Shown here: positions 8,583-17,189 of the stretch, piece after piece
Numbering within the stretch: position 1 is the first letter of the stretch
Layout: the number at the start of each line of letters is the position of its first letter
NCBI GenBank assembly: GCA_947096075.1
Contig: CAMUQE010000001.1
Location: 1 to 59,600 of the forward strand
Length of the DNA: 59,600 nucleotides
Reading direction: 5' to 3'
Source: Veillonella parvula
Lineage (GTDB): Bacteria > Bacillota > Negativicutes > Veillonellales > Veillonellaceae
Made by a program: the position numbers and the translations under genes
Notes under the pieces: generated by a model
What the model saw: the letters and a program-made list of their open reading frames with translations, nothing else
The model's database searches: none
Told to the model about the DNA's origin: nothing

Positions 8583-9917
8583 ATGGCAAAACCATTAGTG
8601 GCTGTTGTAGGCCGTCCAAATGTAGGTAAATCTACACTTTTTAATGCCATTGTTAATAAACGTATCTCTATCGTTGAAGATATTCCGGGGGTAACAAGGG
8701 ACCGTATTTACTTCGATGCAGAGTGGTTAAATCGTGAGTTTACAATGATCGATACAGGTGGTATCGAGTTCATTACTGAAAATAGTCATGTTATTCCTAA
8801 GATGATGCGATTACAAGCTGAATTAGCTATTGAAGAAGCGGATGTAATTTTATTCGTCGTCGATGGTAAACAAGGTATTGTACCTGCTGATGAAGAAGTT
8901 GCAAATATTCTTAGAGCTAGTGGAAAACCTGTTGTACTTGTAGTTAATAAGATTGATAGTGTAAATCAAGAGCCGAATATTTATGAATTCTACAATCTTG
9001 GTTTGGGGGACCCCATTGGCATTTCCGCTAAAAATCTTATGAATTTAGGTGATTTGCTGGATGATACTGTTAAACATTTTCCACCAGTTGGCACTAATGT
9101 AGATGATGAAGATACTATTCATGTTGCCGTTATTGGTCGTCCAAATGTAGGTAAATCTTCTTTGACTAATGCATTATTAGGACAAGATCGTGTAATAGTA
9201 TCTGATGTAGCAGGTACTACTCGAGACTCCATTGATACGTATTGGACTCATGAGGGCCAAAAATTTGTACTTATTGATACGGCGGGAATGCGTCGTAAGT
9301 CTAAAATCGAAGAAGCCGTTGAACGATATAGTATTGTCCGCTCTTTGCGCTCTGTAGATCGTGCTGATATTGTAGTTCTTGTACTAGATGCTCAAGATGG
9401 AGTTACAGAACAAGATAAAAAAATTGCAGGTTATGCTTACGAAGCGGGTAAAGGTGTAGTCATTGTTGTGAATAAATGGGATCTTGTTGAAAAAGATGAC
9501 AAAACAACATTGCGATTTACTGAAGATATTTATGATGAATTAGGTTTTTTACAGTTTGCACCTATCCTGTTTGCTTCTGCTTTAACTAAGCAACGTATTC
9601 ACCGTTTAGCTGATATGTTGAAGTTCGTATCTGAACAACAATACCGCCGTGTATCTACGGGGACGTTAAATCAATTATTACAAGATGCACAAACCGTAAA
9701 TCCCGTGCCATCTCGCAATGGTAGAATTCCAAAAATCTATTATATGACGCAAGCTAGTGTTAAGCCGCCTACATTCATTTTATTTGTAAATGAACCAGAG
9801 CTAATTCACTTCTCTTATATGCGTTTCTTAGAGAATCGATTACGTGAATCCTTTGGCTTCGAAGGAACACCGATACGTTTAGTATTACGCGGTAAAAAAC
9901 GGGATGATGAGGAATGA
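8583..9917 (+). CDS. der: Ribosome assembly GTPase Der (EngA)
   Basis: This 444-residue protein has two tandem GTPase domains and a C-terminal KH-like domain and acts in 50S subunit maturation. Both G1 loops read GRPNVGKS (about residues 11-18 and 187-194), with DTGGIE and DTAGMR as the two G3 motifs and NKID and NKWD as the two G4 motifs. The length is typical (435-490 residues). The ribosome binding site is tgaggtga. It overlaps plsY by 4 bases. Confidence 0.97.
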   Translation: MAKPLVAVVGRPNVGKSTLFNAIVNKRISIVEDIPGVTRDRIYFDAEWLNREFTMIDTGGIEFITENSHVIPKMMRLQAELAIEEADVILFVVDGKQGIVPADEEVANILRASGKPVVLVVNKIDSVNQEPNIYEFYNLGLGDPIGISAKNLMNLGDLLDDTVKHFPPVGTNVDDEDTIHVAVIGRPNVGKSSLTNALLGQDRVIVSDVAGTTRDSIDTYWTHEGQKFVLIDTAGMRRKSKIEEAVERYSIVRSLRSVDRADIVVLVLDAQDGVTEQDKKIAGYAYEAGKGVVIVVNKWDLVEKDDKTTLRFTEDIYDELGFLQFAPILFASALTKQRIHRLADMLKFVSEQQYRRVSTGTLNQLLQDAQTVNPVPSRNGRIPKIYYMTQASVKPPTFILFVNEPELIHFSYMRFLENRLRESFGFEGTPIRLVLRGKKRDDEE

Positions 9918-10513
9918 TAAATTTAATGTTTATTGTATATGCTGTGTTAGCATATCTTATAGGCTCTATACCTAGTGGCTTAATTATCGGTAAGATTTTT
10001 TTCAATATTGATGTACGCCAATATGGATCCAGGAATATAGGAGCTACTAATACATATCGTGTTATCGGTCTTAAAGCTGCTTTACCAGTATTTTTATGTG
10101 ATGCTCTAAAAGGTGCTGCTGGGGTAGTATTATTATCCTCTTATGGACCTATGTATATGATTTTAGGTGGTATCCTTGCTATGATGGGCCATAACTGGTC
10201 TGTTTTTCTGGGCTTTAAAGGTGGTCGTGGTGTTGCTACGGGTTTAGGTGTACTTATTGCACTTTCACCATTAGTAGCATTGCTTTGCTTTCTTGTGTGG
10301 GGCATCATCGTATATTTTACCAAGCTTGTATCCTTAGGTTCTATTATAGCTGCTGCATTAGTACCTGTATTGATGTACGTTACAGGTGAATCCTATTGGT
10401 TTGTTGGCTTTGGTGGATTAGCTGCCTTATTTGTTATAGTTCGTCACTGGGATAATATTAAACGTCTACTTGCAGGTAATGAGTTAAAAGTAGAACGTAT
10501 TAAAAAGGATTAA
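9914..10513 (+). CDS. plsY: Acyl-phosphate:glycerol-3-phosphate acyltransferase
   Basis: This 199-residue integral membrane enzyme transfers an acyl chain from acyl-phosphate to glycerol-3-phosphate, the first step of phospholipid synthesis. It shows the PlsY motifs SRNIGATNTYR (near 36-46) and GHNWSVFLGFKGGRGVATGLG-type glycine-rich loop (near 93-113), with five or more hydrophobic segments. The start overlaps the der stop. The following gpsA gene supplies its glycerol-3-phosphate substrate. Confidence 0.95.
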   Translation: MINLMFIVYAVLAYLIGSIPSGLIIGKIFFNIDVRQYGSRNIGATNTYRVIGLKAALPVFLCDALKGAAGVVLLSSYGPMYMILGGILAMMGHNWSVFLGFKGGRGVATGLGVLIALSPLVALLCFLVWGIIVYFTKLVSLGSIIAAALVPVLMYVTGESYWFVGFGGLAALFVIVRHWDNIKRLLAGNELKVERIKKD

Positions 10514-10516
10514 TGT

Positions 10517-11515
10517 ATGAATGTTGTTGTTATAGGCTCTGGTAGTTGGGGGACAGCCCTTGCTATTAAATCCGTTTTAGCTGGAAATACTACAACTTTA
10601 TATTGTCGTCGCCCAGAATTTGCTGATCAATTGGCTAAGGATTTAGAAAATAAAGATTACTTGCCAGGTGTAGAGCTACCTAAAGAGTTACAATATAGCT
10701 CAGATTTAGAGGCTTCTATTAGGAATGCAGAAGTTGTTTTAATGGTTACACCTTCTGTACATGTCCGTACTAGCTTAGAGTCTATTAAACCTTATGCACA
10801 TAAAAATCAATCTTATATACTTTGTTCAAAAGGGGTTGAACAAACTACAGGTAAATTATTGACTACTGTTATGAAAGAGGTTCTTGGTCCAATTGGTTGT
10901 CACTTGGCTGTTCTTTCTGGTCCAAATCACGCAGAAGAAATTGGGCGTAATTTACCGGCTGCTTCTGTATTAAGTACAGAGGATTTAGAGGTGGCTACTA
11001 CACTTCAAAAAGCATTATGTAGTCAGAATTTTAGAATTTATGCCAATACTGATGTCATAGGTGTTGAGCTTGCTGGTGCTACAAAGAATATTATCGCCCT
11101 TGCTGCTGGTATTGTTGATGGGCTAAAACTTGGTGACAATTGTAAGGCCTTGTTATTAACGAGAGGGCTACATGAGATGACTCGCTTTGGCGTAGCCTTA
11201 GGTGCTCAAAAGGAAACTTATGCTGGTCTTGCTGGTATGGGAGATTTGATTGCTACCTGTATGAGTCCTCATGGTCGTAACCGTGCGGCTGGGCAAAAAC
11301 TAGCAGCCGGTAAGACGATGGATTATATCATTAATCATACGAATATGGTGGTAGAAGGATTTTTTGCTACAGATATTATTTATAAAATGGCTTGTAAACA
11401 TCAAATTGAAATGCCTATAACGAAGGCTTTATACGAGGTTTTATACGAAAAAAAATCTCCATCCATAGCATTAGGCGAGTTGATGGGACGTGATATTAAA
11501 ATTGAAGTATCATAG
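10517..11515 (+). CDS. gpsA: Glycerol-3-phosphate dehydrogenase [NAD(P)+]
   Basis: This 332-residue cytosolic enzyme reduces dihydroxyacetone phosphate to sn-glycerol-3-phosphate for lipid synthesis. The Rossmann loop GSGSWGTALA (residues 7-16), LSGPNHAEEI, ATKNIIALAAGIVDGLKLGDN with the catalytic lysine, and the GLAGMGDLIATC motif are all intact. It begins 3 bases after plsY. The der-plsY-gpsA order is conserved in Firmicutes. Confidence 0.97.
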   Translation: MNVVVIGSGSWGTALAIKSVLAGNTTTLYCRRPEFADQLAKDLENKDYLPGVELPKELQYSSDLEASIRNAEVVLMVTPSVHVRTSLESIKPYAHKNQSYILCSKGVEQTTGKLLTTVMKEVLGPIGCHLAVLSGPNHAEEIGRNLPAASVLSTEDLEVATTLQKALCSQNFRIYANTDVIGVELAGATKNIIALAAGIVDGLKLGDNCKALLLTRGLHEMTRFGVALGAQKETYAGLAGMGDLIATCMSPHGRNRAAGQKLAAGKTMDYIINHTNMVVEGFFATDIIYKMACKHQIEMPITKALYEVLYEKKSPSIALGELMGRDIKIEVS

Positions 11516-11549
11516 ATAAAAGATACTTTTAATTTGGTTATTTATATAC

Positions 11550-11555
11550 TATAAT
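11550..11555 (+). promoter_or_regulatory. Candidate -10 element for rsmD-coaD
   Basis: A consensus TATAAT lies 28 bases before the rsmD start in the 67-base gap after gpsA. The matching -35 region (TTTTAA, 17 bases upstream) is poor, and a second TATAAT is at 11563-11568, so the exact promoter is uncertain. Confidence 0.4.
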
Positions 11556-11582
11556 TAATGAGTATAATCTTGTGAGGGTTGT

Positions 11583-12134
11583 ATGCGAATTATTGGCGGA
11601 ACTGCTAAGGGACATGTTATAAAAGCACCTAAAGGATTAGATACTAGACCTACACTTGATCGTGTTCGTGAAAGTGTATTTAATGTATTAGCAAATAGAG
11701 GTATATTTGGTTCTGATGTACTAGATATATTTTCTGGCACTGGTGCAGTAGCAATTGAAGCCTTAAGTCGTGGTGCAGCACATGCAGTAGCAGTGGACTT
11801 TAAAACGGGCAAACTAATTTTAGAGAATGCTAAACATTGTCGTGTGGATGATCGGTTAGAAATCATTCCGAGGAAACTTTCACAATTAAAAAATTATATA
11901 GTGGGGCGACAGTTCGATTATATATTTTCTGATCCGCCATATGAAAACGGATTTATACAAGATACCATAGATTTGGTTCTAAACCATGATTTGTTAAAAT
12001 CTGAAGGAATTTTATTGTTAGAACATCATAAGGATGAGGTTTTCACCTTACCAGAATCATGGGAGTGTATAAAAGAACAGAAATTTGGTTATACGATGGT
12101 TTCCTATTTTGTAAAGATAGCCGAAAGGAGCTAA
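11583..12134 (+). CDS. rsmD: 16S rRNA (guanine-966-N2)-methyltransferase
   Basis: This 183-residue SAM-dependent enzyme methylates G966 of 16S rRNA. The start MRIIGGTAKG is typical of RsmD, DIFSGTGAVAIEALSRGA is the SAM-binding motif I, and SDPPYENG carries the DPPY catalytic motif for N2 methylation. The gene sits 4 bases before coaD, the usual pairing in bacteria. Confidence 0.95.
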   Translation: MRIIGGTAKGHVIKAPKGLDTRPTLDRVRESVFNVLANRGIFGSDVLDIFSGTGAVAIEALSRGAAHAVAVDFKTGKLILENAKHCRVDDRLEIIPRKLSQLKNYIVGRQFDYIFSDPPYENGFIQDTIDLVLNHDLLKSEGILLLEHHKDEVFTLPESWECIKEQKFGYTMVSYFVKIAERS

Positions 12135-12138
12135 ACCT

Positions 12139-12630
12139 GTGCGTATAGGTGTATGTCCGGGTAGTTTTGACCCAGTTACAAATGGACATGTTGATATTTT
12201 TGAACGGGGCAGTCGATTGGTTGATAAATTAATCATTGCTGTCAGCTCAAATCCGAATAAAAATTCCTTATTTACTATGGAAGAACGGGTTGAGATGATT
12301 CGAAATTCTGTCAAACATATTCCTAATGTTGAAATTGATTGTACAGGTGGCTTGCTCAACGAGTACGTTAAATCCAAGAATGCTACTATTATTATTCGAG
12401 GGTTACGTGCATTGAGTGACTTTGAATATGAATTTCAGCGCGCATTATTTGCAAAATATTTGGATGATGACATTGAAACAGTATTTATTATGACAAATAA
12501 CAAATATTCTTTTGTCAGCTCCACAGGCATTCGTGAACTAGCTAAATTTGGTGGTAAGCTAGATGGTCTTGTTCCGGATGATGTTAAGGAAAAACTTGAA
12601 GAACGCTTTAATACGGTCCATAATAAATAG
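12139..12630 (+). CDS. coaD: Phosphopantetheine adenylyltransferase
   Basis: This 163-residue enzyme makes dephospho-CoA from phosphopantetheine and ATP. It has the nucleotidyltransferase signature PGSFDPVTNGHVDI with the TxGH motif, RGLRALSDFEYE and the SSTGIREL (ISSTxxR-like) motif. The start codon is GTG at 12139, preceded by AAAGGAG. coaBC at 17190 supplies its substrate, so three of the CoA steps are in this window. Confidence 0.97.
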   Translation: MRIGVCPGSFDPVTNGHVDIFERGSRLVDKLIIAVSSNPNKNSLFTMEERVEMIRNSVKHIPNVEIDCTGGLLNEYVKSKNATIIIRGLRALSDFEYEFQRALFAKYLDDDIETVFIMTNNKYSFVSSTGIRELAKFGGKLDGLVPDDVKEKLEERFNTVHNK

Positions 12631-12641
12631 GGGTGAATTGT

Positions 12642-13109
12642 ATGAAAACAGAAAAATTATTAGAAGATTTAGAGGTTCTTATTGAATCCAGCAGCCGTAT
12701 TCCTATGACTACAAAACGTATGGTTGAGGAAGACGAAATTATGCGTATTATAGATTCTATTCAGGAATCCTTACCTTTGGAACTTGAAGAATCTCGTCGT
12801 ATTGTAGCAGATAAAGATAAAGTGTTAGCTGATGCTCAACGTCAGGCTGAAACTTTGATCGATCAAGCTAAAGACTACATTGCTAAATTAACAGCTGAAA
12901 GTGAACTTGTAAAACAAGCTCAAGAACAAGCCAATCAAATTATTAATGCAGCAAACCAATCCTCTGATGAATTGAAGGCTAGCTCTATTCAATATGCTGG
13001 TGATGTTCTTAAATACGTTGAAAACAACTTAGAAAAAACATTGGAAAGCTTGCGTCAAAACCGTGAAAGTTTAAAACAAACTGAACAACGTACGGAAGAA
13101 AACCAATAA
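12642..13109 (+). CDS. Coiled-coil protein of the family found downstream of coaD
   Basis: This 155-residue soluble protein is rich in Glu, Gln, Lys and Ala and is predicted to form a long coiled coil from about residue 50 to the end, resembling the stalk of F- or V-type ATPase subunits. The N-terminal part (KLLEDLEVLIESSSRIPMTTKRMVEE) resembles a Firmicutes family that commonly follows coaD and is loosely labelled ATPase subunit H or B-like. It is not an ATPase itself. The ATG at 12642 after AGGGG is preferred to the upstream GTG at 12633. Function is unknown. Confidence 0.75.
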   Translation: MKTEKLLEDLEVLIESSSRIPMTTKRMVEEDEIMRIIDSIQESLPLELEESRRIVADKDKVLADAQRQAETLIDQAKDYIAKLTAESELVKQAQEQANQIINAANQSSDELKASSIQYAGDVLKYVENNLEKTLESLRQNRESLKQTEQRTEENQ

Positions 13110-13118
13110 TTTAAGTAC

Positions 13119-13150
13119 AGGCTAGATATCATATTATATCTGGCCTTTTT
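13119..13150 (+). terminator. Terminator after the coaD group
   Basis: AGGCTAGATAT pairs with ATATCTGGCCT around a short AT loop and is followed by a T run on the plus strand. It ends the rsmD-coaD-coiled-coil group. Confidence 0.85.
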
Positions 13151-13237
13151 TATATTTTAATTCCATAGAAAATTTAAGATAAGTAATATCAAATTTCAGA
13201 TCAATATGTAAAAATAATGTGAACAAAATAATAAGCC

Positions 13238-13275
13238 AAAAATAAAAGCGAAGGGATACCTTCGCTTTTATTTTT
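13238..13275 (-). terminator. Terminator of rqcH, bidirectional type
   Basis: A near-perfect inverted repeat with arms AAATAAAAGCGAAGG and CCTTCGCTTTTATTT surrounds a 3-base loop. A- and T-rich flanks let it work on either strand. The rqcH stop codon (13268-13270) lies inside the arm, so the hairpin overlaps the last codon. Confidence 0.85.
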
Positions 13276-14986
13276 CTCTATAGTTTTCTGGTTTTTTAGG
13301 CTCAACAATCATAGTTTGATGGGTATTGAAAATAACAAATCCTAAAGGAGATCCGGGTGGCTTTTTGATATTTTTTATGTATGTATAATCTACAGGAACC
13401 TTACTAGTGTCACGAGCCTTACTAAAGTAGGCTGCATATTGTGCTACTTTAGATAAAATCATATCGTTTGGTTCAACATTGAGCCGTAAAATAAGGTGCG
13501 AACCTTGGATATCCTGTGTATGGAACCAAATGTCAGTTGGTTTTGCAAATCGATGTGTCAAATATTCGTTTTGCTGATTGTTACGGCCAATAAACATTTC
13601 ACCTTCGTCAATTGTTAAGTGAATGTAGTTAGATTTACCAAGCTTGTAAGATAATGGTTTTTTTGATTTTTTTATGATACCTGCATCCATGCATTCTTTG
13701 CGTATTTCTTCTAAGCTTTCACGAGTAGTGGCTAAGGAGATACTGTATAGAATAGATTGTAAGTATGCTAGTTTTGTGGTACTTGCATTGAGTTGGTACT
13801 CGCCGCTAACCATACGATTTTTTAGTTTTGTATAAAGCTTATAGTACCATTGTGCATTTTCCACAATCGTTAAGTTTGGCTTTAAAGGAATAGTTAAGAT
13901 TTCATTTTCTTCGGAAAGAAGATTTTGCAATTCAATAGACGGTTCGTATTGCACTTGAAGGTGTGCATTTATCATTAGAAGATCACCATATAATTTATAG
14001 GTTTCCATTTTCTTAGTATCTTCTAATTCATCTTTAATCTTTTGATGGCGACCTTCTTCCTTTTTGATGGCTGCTATTAAGATTTTTTCTAACTCTTTAT
14101 CAGCTGTATGAATTGCTTTTGTGTTATGAATGGATTCTTCTAAGGCTTCAGAAATAGTGTTGTATTCTTTTAATACCTTATAGTTATGTAATAAAATGCT
14201 TGCGTAAGCCTTTTTATTGTTATCGTTGACTAAAGTAAACAAACCATTGCTATTTTCAAGCTTTTCTTTGAGGTGATATAAAGATTTAGTAAACATATCT
14301 AATTGAGAAGTATCTAAATCTGTTATGATTTCTTCACCATTCAGCTTGGAAATATATAAAACTTCATCCAATAAAGGCTTGCCAAAGCCGTTAAAGATAG
14401 ATCGAATAGATTGCTGTACGGAACCATTACCAAAAGAGGTGAGTAGATTTTTGATTTCATCACAATCAAAGTCCATTAAGCTTACGCGATTAGCATTTGG
14501 CGGTAGTTCATATCGTAATTTAGGACTAATAGAACGTTCACGGTTCATAAGTGGAGAGACGTGAATTAAAGATTCTAAAATAACATCGTCTTGTACAAAA
14601 ATACAGTTGGAATATTTGCCCATTAATTCAACATAAATGTATGTACTCGTAATGGAACCATCCATTTCCAATTTATCCGTTTGGATGCACATGATTCGGT
14701 CGCCATTGATTTGTTCCACCTTTACAATGCGGCTACCTTCAATATGCTTTCGTAAGAACATACAAAGTGAGCTTGGTTCTTTTGGTAAATCTTGCAGTGG
14801 TTGACTAAGATACATTGCTGGTGTAGCACCTACGGTAATGATCAGGTTTTGGTCTTCGTTGAGTGCTCGAATTTTAAATAATAATGTAGTTTTATCTATT
14901 TGATATAGTTTTTGTATTTGACCTGTTTGTAATCGCTCGTTAATTTCTTTAGCGAGTACAGACATGGTAAGTCCGTCTAAATTCAT
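13268..14986 (-). CDS. rqcH: Ribosome-associated quality control protein RqcH (NFACT family, Rqc2/FbpA homologue)
   Basis: This 572-residue protein binds stalled 50S-peptidyl-tRNA complexes and recruits tRNA-Ala to add C-terminal alanine tails. It has the NFACT-N start MNLDGLTMSVLAKEI, YVELMGKYSNCIF near residues 128-140, a central coiled-coil region (about 250-340) and the C-terminal NFACT-R block DIWFHTQDIQGSHLILR near 488-504. Length fits the family (550-580). It is the only minus-strand gene between 1.9 and 59.6 kb, with its own AAAGGAG and candidate extended -10 TATACT (complement of 15022-15027). Confidence 0.93.
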   Translation of the reverse strand: MNLDGLTMSVLAKEINERLQTGQIQKLYQIDKTTLLFKIRALNEDQNLIITVGATPAMYLSQPLQDLPKEPSSLCMFLRKHIEGSRIVKVEQINGDRIMCIQTDKLEMDGSITSTYIYVELMGKYSNCIFVQDDVILESLIHVSPLMNRERSISPKLRYELPPNANRVSLMDFDCDEIKNLLTSFGNGSVQQSIRSIFNGFGKPLLDEVLYISKLNGEEIITDLDTSQLDMFTKSLYHLKEKLENSNGLFTLVNDNNKKAYASILLHNYKVLKEYNTISEALEESIHNTKAIHTADKELEKILIAAIKKEEGRHQKIKDELEDTKKMETYKLYGDLLMINAHLQVQYEPSIELQNLLSEENEILTIPLKPNLTIVENAQWYYKLYTKLKNRMVSGEYQLNASTTKLAYLQSILYSISLATTRESLEEIRKECMDAGIIKKSKKPLSYKLGKSNYIHLTIDEGEMFIGRNNQQNEYLTHRFAKPTDIWFHTQDIQGSHLILRLNVEPNDMILSKVAQYAAYFSKARDTSKVPVDYTYIKNIKKPPGSPLGFVIFNTHQTMIVEPKKPENYREK

Positions 14987-15059
14987 AGTACTCCTTTCAA
15001 ATATATTTAGAAGTATAGTTTAGTATACCATAGTGTACATATAATTCTTAGTATTTAAA

Positions 15060-15086
15060 CACGGATTGTGTAATTCGTGGTACAAT
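15060..15086 (+). promoter_or_regulatory. Promoter region of yicC with an operator-like inverted repeat
   Basis: TACAAT (15081-15086) preceded by TG at 15078-15079 makes an extended -10. Directly upstream, CACGGATT (15060-15067) and AATTCGTG (15072-15079) are inverted repeats matching at 7 of 8 positions around GTGT. A protein bound there would cover the promoter spacer. Confidence 0.5.
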
Positions 15087-15113
15087 AATAAAAACTACTA
15101 AGGAGGATGACTT

Positions 15114-15995
15114 ATGAAAAGCATGACCGGTTTTGGTTCGGGCACAGCAACCAAAGATAGTATTACCTGTACTGTAGAAATTAAGTCCGTAAATGCACGC
15201 TTCTTGGATCTATTTATTCGTAGTCCAAAACAAATGAATCCTTTTGAAAGTATTATTCGTGGAATGATACAAGATCGCATTACTCGTGGTAAGGTTGAAG
15301 TATCAGTTTCTATTCTAGATGCAGGAGAGCGACCTAAAACTTTTACCATTAATAGTGTATTGAGAAAGCAAATACAACAGTTATTGGTACAAGAGGAGTT
15401 CTATGATGACCCTAAAAAGGTACCTTTACAAGCTGTGAATTCGATTTCTAATGAATGGATTCAACAACAAGATACACCAATTGCAGAAGAAGTACTTTCA
15501 GATATTGTAAAAGAATCAACTATTCAAGCATTAGATGCTTTAATAGCAATGCGATCTGCGGAAGGTCAACATATCAAGCAGGATCTATTAGAACGTATCG
15601 GAACACTTGAAAGTATTATTACTGAAATAGACACGAATAAAGCTAGTGCTGTAGAAGCGTATCGAGAGCATATTAAAACTAAGATACAAGAATACTTGGT
15701 TTCTTTAGATGCGAGTATTAGTGAAGAACGTTTTATACAGGAAATTGCTCTATTAGCTGATAAGACTGATATTACGGAAGAGATTGTCCGATTTACCTCT
15801 CATGTGGTACAATTAAAAAATACACTTGCAGATGCGAACTCAATCGGTCGTAAGGTCGATTTTATTTTGCAAGAAATGAATCGTGAAGTAAATACAATCG
15901 GCTCCAAAGCAATGGATTCGAATATTACTGAGTTTGTGGTTCAACTTAAATGTGAGTTAGAAAAAATTAGAGAACAAGTACAGAATGTAGAGTAA
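15114..15995 (+). CDS. yicC: YicC family endoribonuclease-like protein
   Basis: This 293-residue protein begins with the hallmark MKSMTGFGSG and ends with the conserved block EMNREVNTIGSKAMDSNITEFVVQLKCELEKIREQVQNVE-type, seen here at about 256-293. YicC of E. coli has been reported as an endoribonuclease. The role in Firmicutes is little studied. AAGGAGGA lies 5-6 bases before the ATG. It heads the yicC-remA-gmk-rpoZ group, an order widely conserved in Firmicutes. Confidence 0.92.
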   Translation: MKSMTGFGSGTATKDSITCTVEIKSVNARFLDLFIRSPKQMNPFESIIRGMIQDRITRGKVEVSVSILDAGERPKTFTINSVLRKQIQQLLVQEEFYDDPKKVPLQAVNSISNEWIQQQDTPIAEEVLSDIVKESTIQALDALIAMRSAEGQHIKQDLLERIGTLESIITEIDTNKASAVEAYREHIKTKIQEYLVSLDASISEERFIQEIALLADKTDITEEIVRFTSHVVQLKNTLADANSIGRKVDFILQEMNREVNTIGSKAMDSNITEFVVQLKCELEKIREQVQNVE

Positions 15996-16009
15996 TAGGA
16001 GGTCCATGA

Positions 16010-16279
16010 ATGAGTATTCAATTACTGAATATAGGCTTTGGTAATATGGTATCTGCTAACCGTGTTATGGCTATCATTAGTCCTGAATCTGCTCCCATAA
16101 AGAGAATGGTTCAAGATGCTAGAGACAAGGGATTGCTCATTGATGCTACATATGGTCGTAAGACTCGTGCTGTATTAGTTATGGATAGTGGTCAAATTGT
16201 ATTATCCGCAATTCAACCTGAAACCGTAGCACATCGACTTGTGCAACATGATGTAGATGTAGATACAGTGGAATCATAG
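16010..16279 (+). CDS. remA: RemA-like DNA-binding regulator (DUF370)
   Basis: This 89-residue protein matches the DUF370 family. [26 protein letters not shown] spans about residues 7-32, followed by [23 protein letters not shown]. In Bacillus subtilis RemA activates matrix and osmoprotection genes as a DNA-binding oligomer. In other Firmicutes the targets are unknown, although the gene stays next to gmk. A strong AGGAGG precedes the start. Confidence 0.9.
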   Translation: MSIQLLNIGFGNMVSANRVMAIISPESAPIKRMVQDARDKGLLIDATYGRKTRAVLVMDSGQIVLSAIQPETVAHRLVQHDVDVDTVES

Positions 16280-16287
16280 GAGTGCAT

Positions 16288-16917
16288 ATGTCAGACAGAG
16301 GATTATTAATCGTTATATCCGGGCCATCTGGCGCAGGTAAAGGTACGATTTGTGCGAATATTCGCAAAGAAATGCCTAATTTAGTTTATTCCGTTTCTAT
16401 GACAACTCGTGCTCCCCGTGTAGGTGAAGAGGAAGGAATTAACTATTTTTTCCGCTCTAAGGAGGAATTTGAGTCTTTACTTAGTGAAGACGCATTCTTA
16501 GAATATGCTAAGGTATATGATAATTACTATGGTACACCAAAACAACATGTAATGGATTTATTAGATGATGGCAAAAGTGTACTATTAGAAATCGATATTC
16601 AAGGCGCAATGCAGGTTAAGGAACGTTTTAGTGATGCTGTATTTATTTATATTGTACCGCCATCTTTAACTGAATTATCTGAGCGTTTACATAATCGTGG
16701 CACTGATGCTAAAGAGGTCATTGATAAGCGATTGTCATTAGCTTGTTCTGAGCTGGCATTAGCCCATCGTTATGACTATATCGTTGTAAATGATGACTTA
16801 GCCGAGGCATCTGAAAAGGTTGCCTCAATCTTGCGAGCTGAATCTTGTAAGATTAGTCGTAATAAAGAACAAATTCAATATATTTATAAACAATATCAAG
16901 AGTCTAAGGAGAAGTGA
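16288..16917 (+). CDS. gmk: Guanylate kinase
   Basis: This 209-residue kinase converts GMP and dGMP to the diphosphates. The P-loop GPSGAGKGT (about 11-19), TTRAPRVGEEEGINYFF and LLEIDIQGAMQV are characteristic. The ATG at 16288 follows AGGAG with a 5-base spacer. An in-frame GTG at 16282 would overlap that site and is rejected. The short gap to remA and to rpoZ indicates one transcript. Confidence 0.97.
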   Translation: MSDRGLLIVISGPSGAGKGTICANIRKEMPNLVYSVSMTTRAPRVGEEEGINYFFRSKEEFESLLSEDAFLEYAKVYDNYYGTPKQHVMDLLDDGKSVLLEIDIQGAMQVKERFSDAVFIYIVPPSLTELSERLHNRGTDAKEVIDKRLSLACSELALAHRYDYIVVNDDLAEASEKVASILRAESCKISRNKEQIQYIYKQYQESKEK

Positions 16918-16921
16918 TAGT

Positions 16922-17137
16922 ATGATGGTAAAACCTCCATTAAAAAAATTGGAAAGTCAAGTAGATAGTAAATATACATTGGTAACTTTAGCGGCTAAAC
17001 GCGCTCGCGAATTAACAGATGGCGAAGCCTGCTTAGCAGAATCTACACATGCAACTGACAAGCCTGTATCCTTGGCATTTTATGAAATTGCCGAAGGTGA
17101 AGTGACATATAAACGCACTAAAGAAGGCATTAAATAA
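16922..17137 (+). CDS. rpoZ: RNA polymerase omega subunit
   Basis: This 71-residue subunit helps assemble the RNA polymerase beta-prime subunit. KYTLVTLAAKRARELTDGE (about 17-35) is the omega signature, and the short C-terminus is typical of Firmicutes. The chosen start is ATG 16922 (a second ATG follows at once), 10 bases after AGGAG. Longer in-frame extensions into gmk have no ribosome binding site. Confidence 0.93.
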   Translation: MMVKPPLKKLESQVDSKYTLVTLAAKRARELTDGEACLAESTHATDKPVSLAFYEIAEGEVTYKRTKEGIK

Positions 17138-17143
17138 AAAACC

Positions 17144-17175
17144 AATTCCTTGTATCTATGATACAAGGAATTTTT
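17144..17175 (+). terminator. Terminator-like hairpin between rpoZ and coaBC
   Basis: AATTCCTTGTATC pairs perfectly with GATACAAGGAATT around a TAT loop, followed by only a few T. The coaBC ribosome binding site starts within 5 bases of its end, so it may be a leaky terminator or an mRNA stabiliser. Confidence 0.75.
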
Positions 17176-17189
17176 AAAAGGAGAAAAAC

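Noticed and set aside
8611..9165. A 21-base identical stretch in the two G domains of der as a mobile or recombinational repeat
   Set aside because: It encodes the shared GRPNVGKS motif with the same favoured codons. Duplicate domains explain it.
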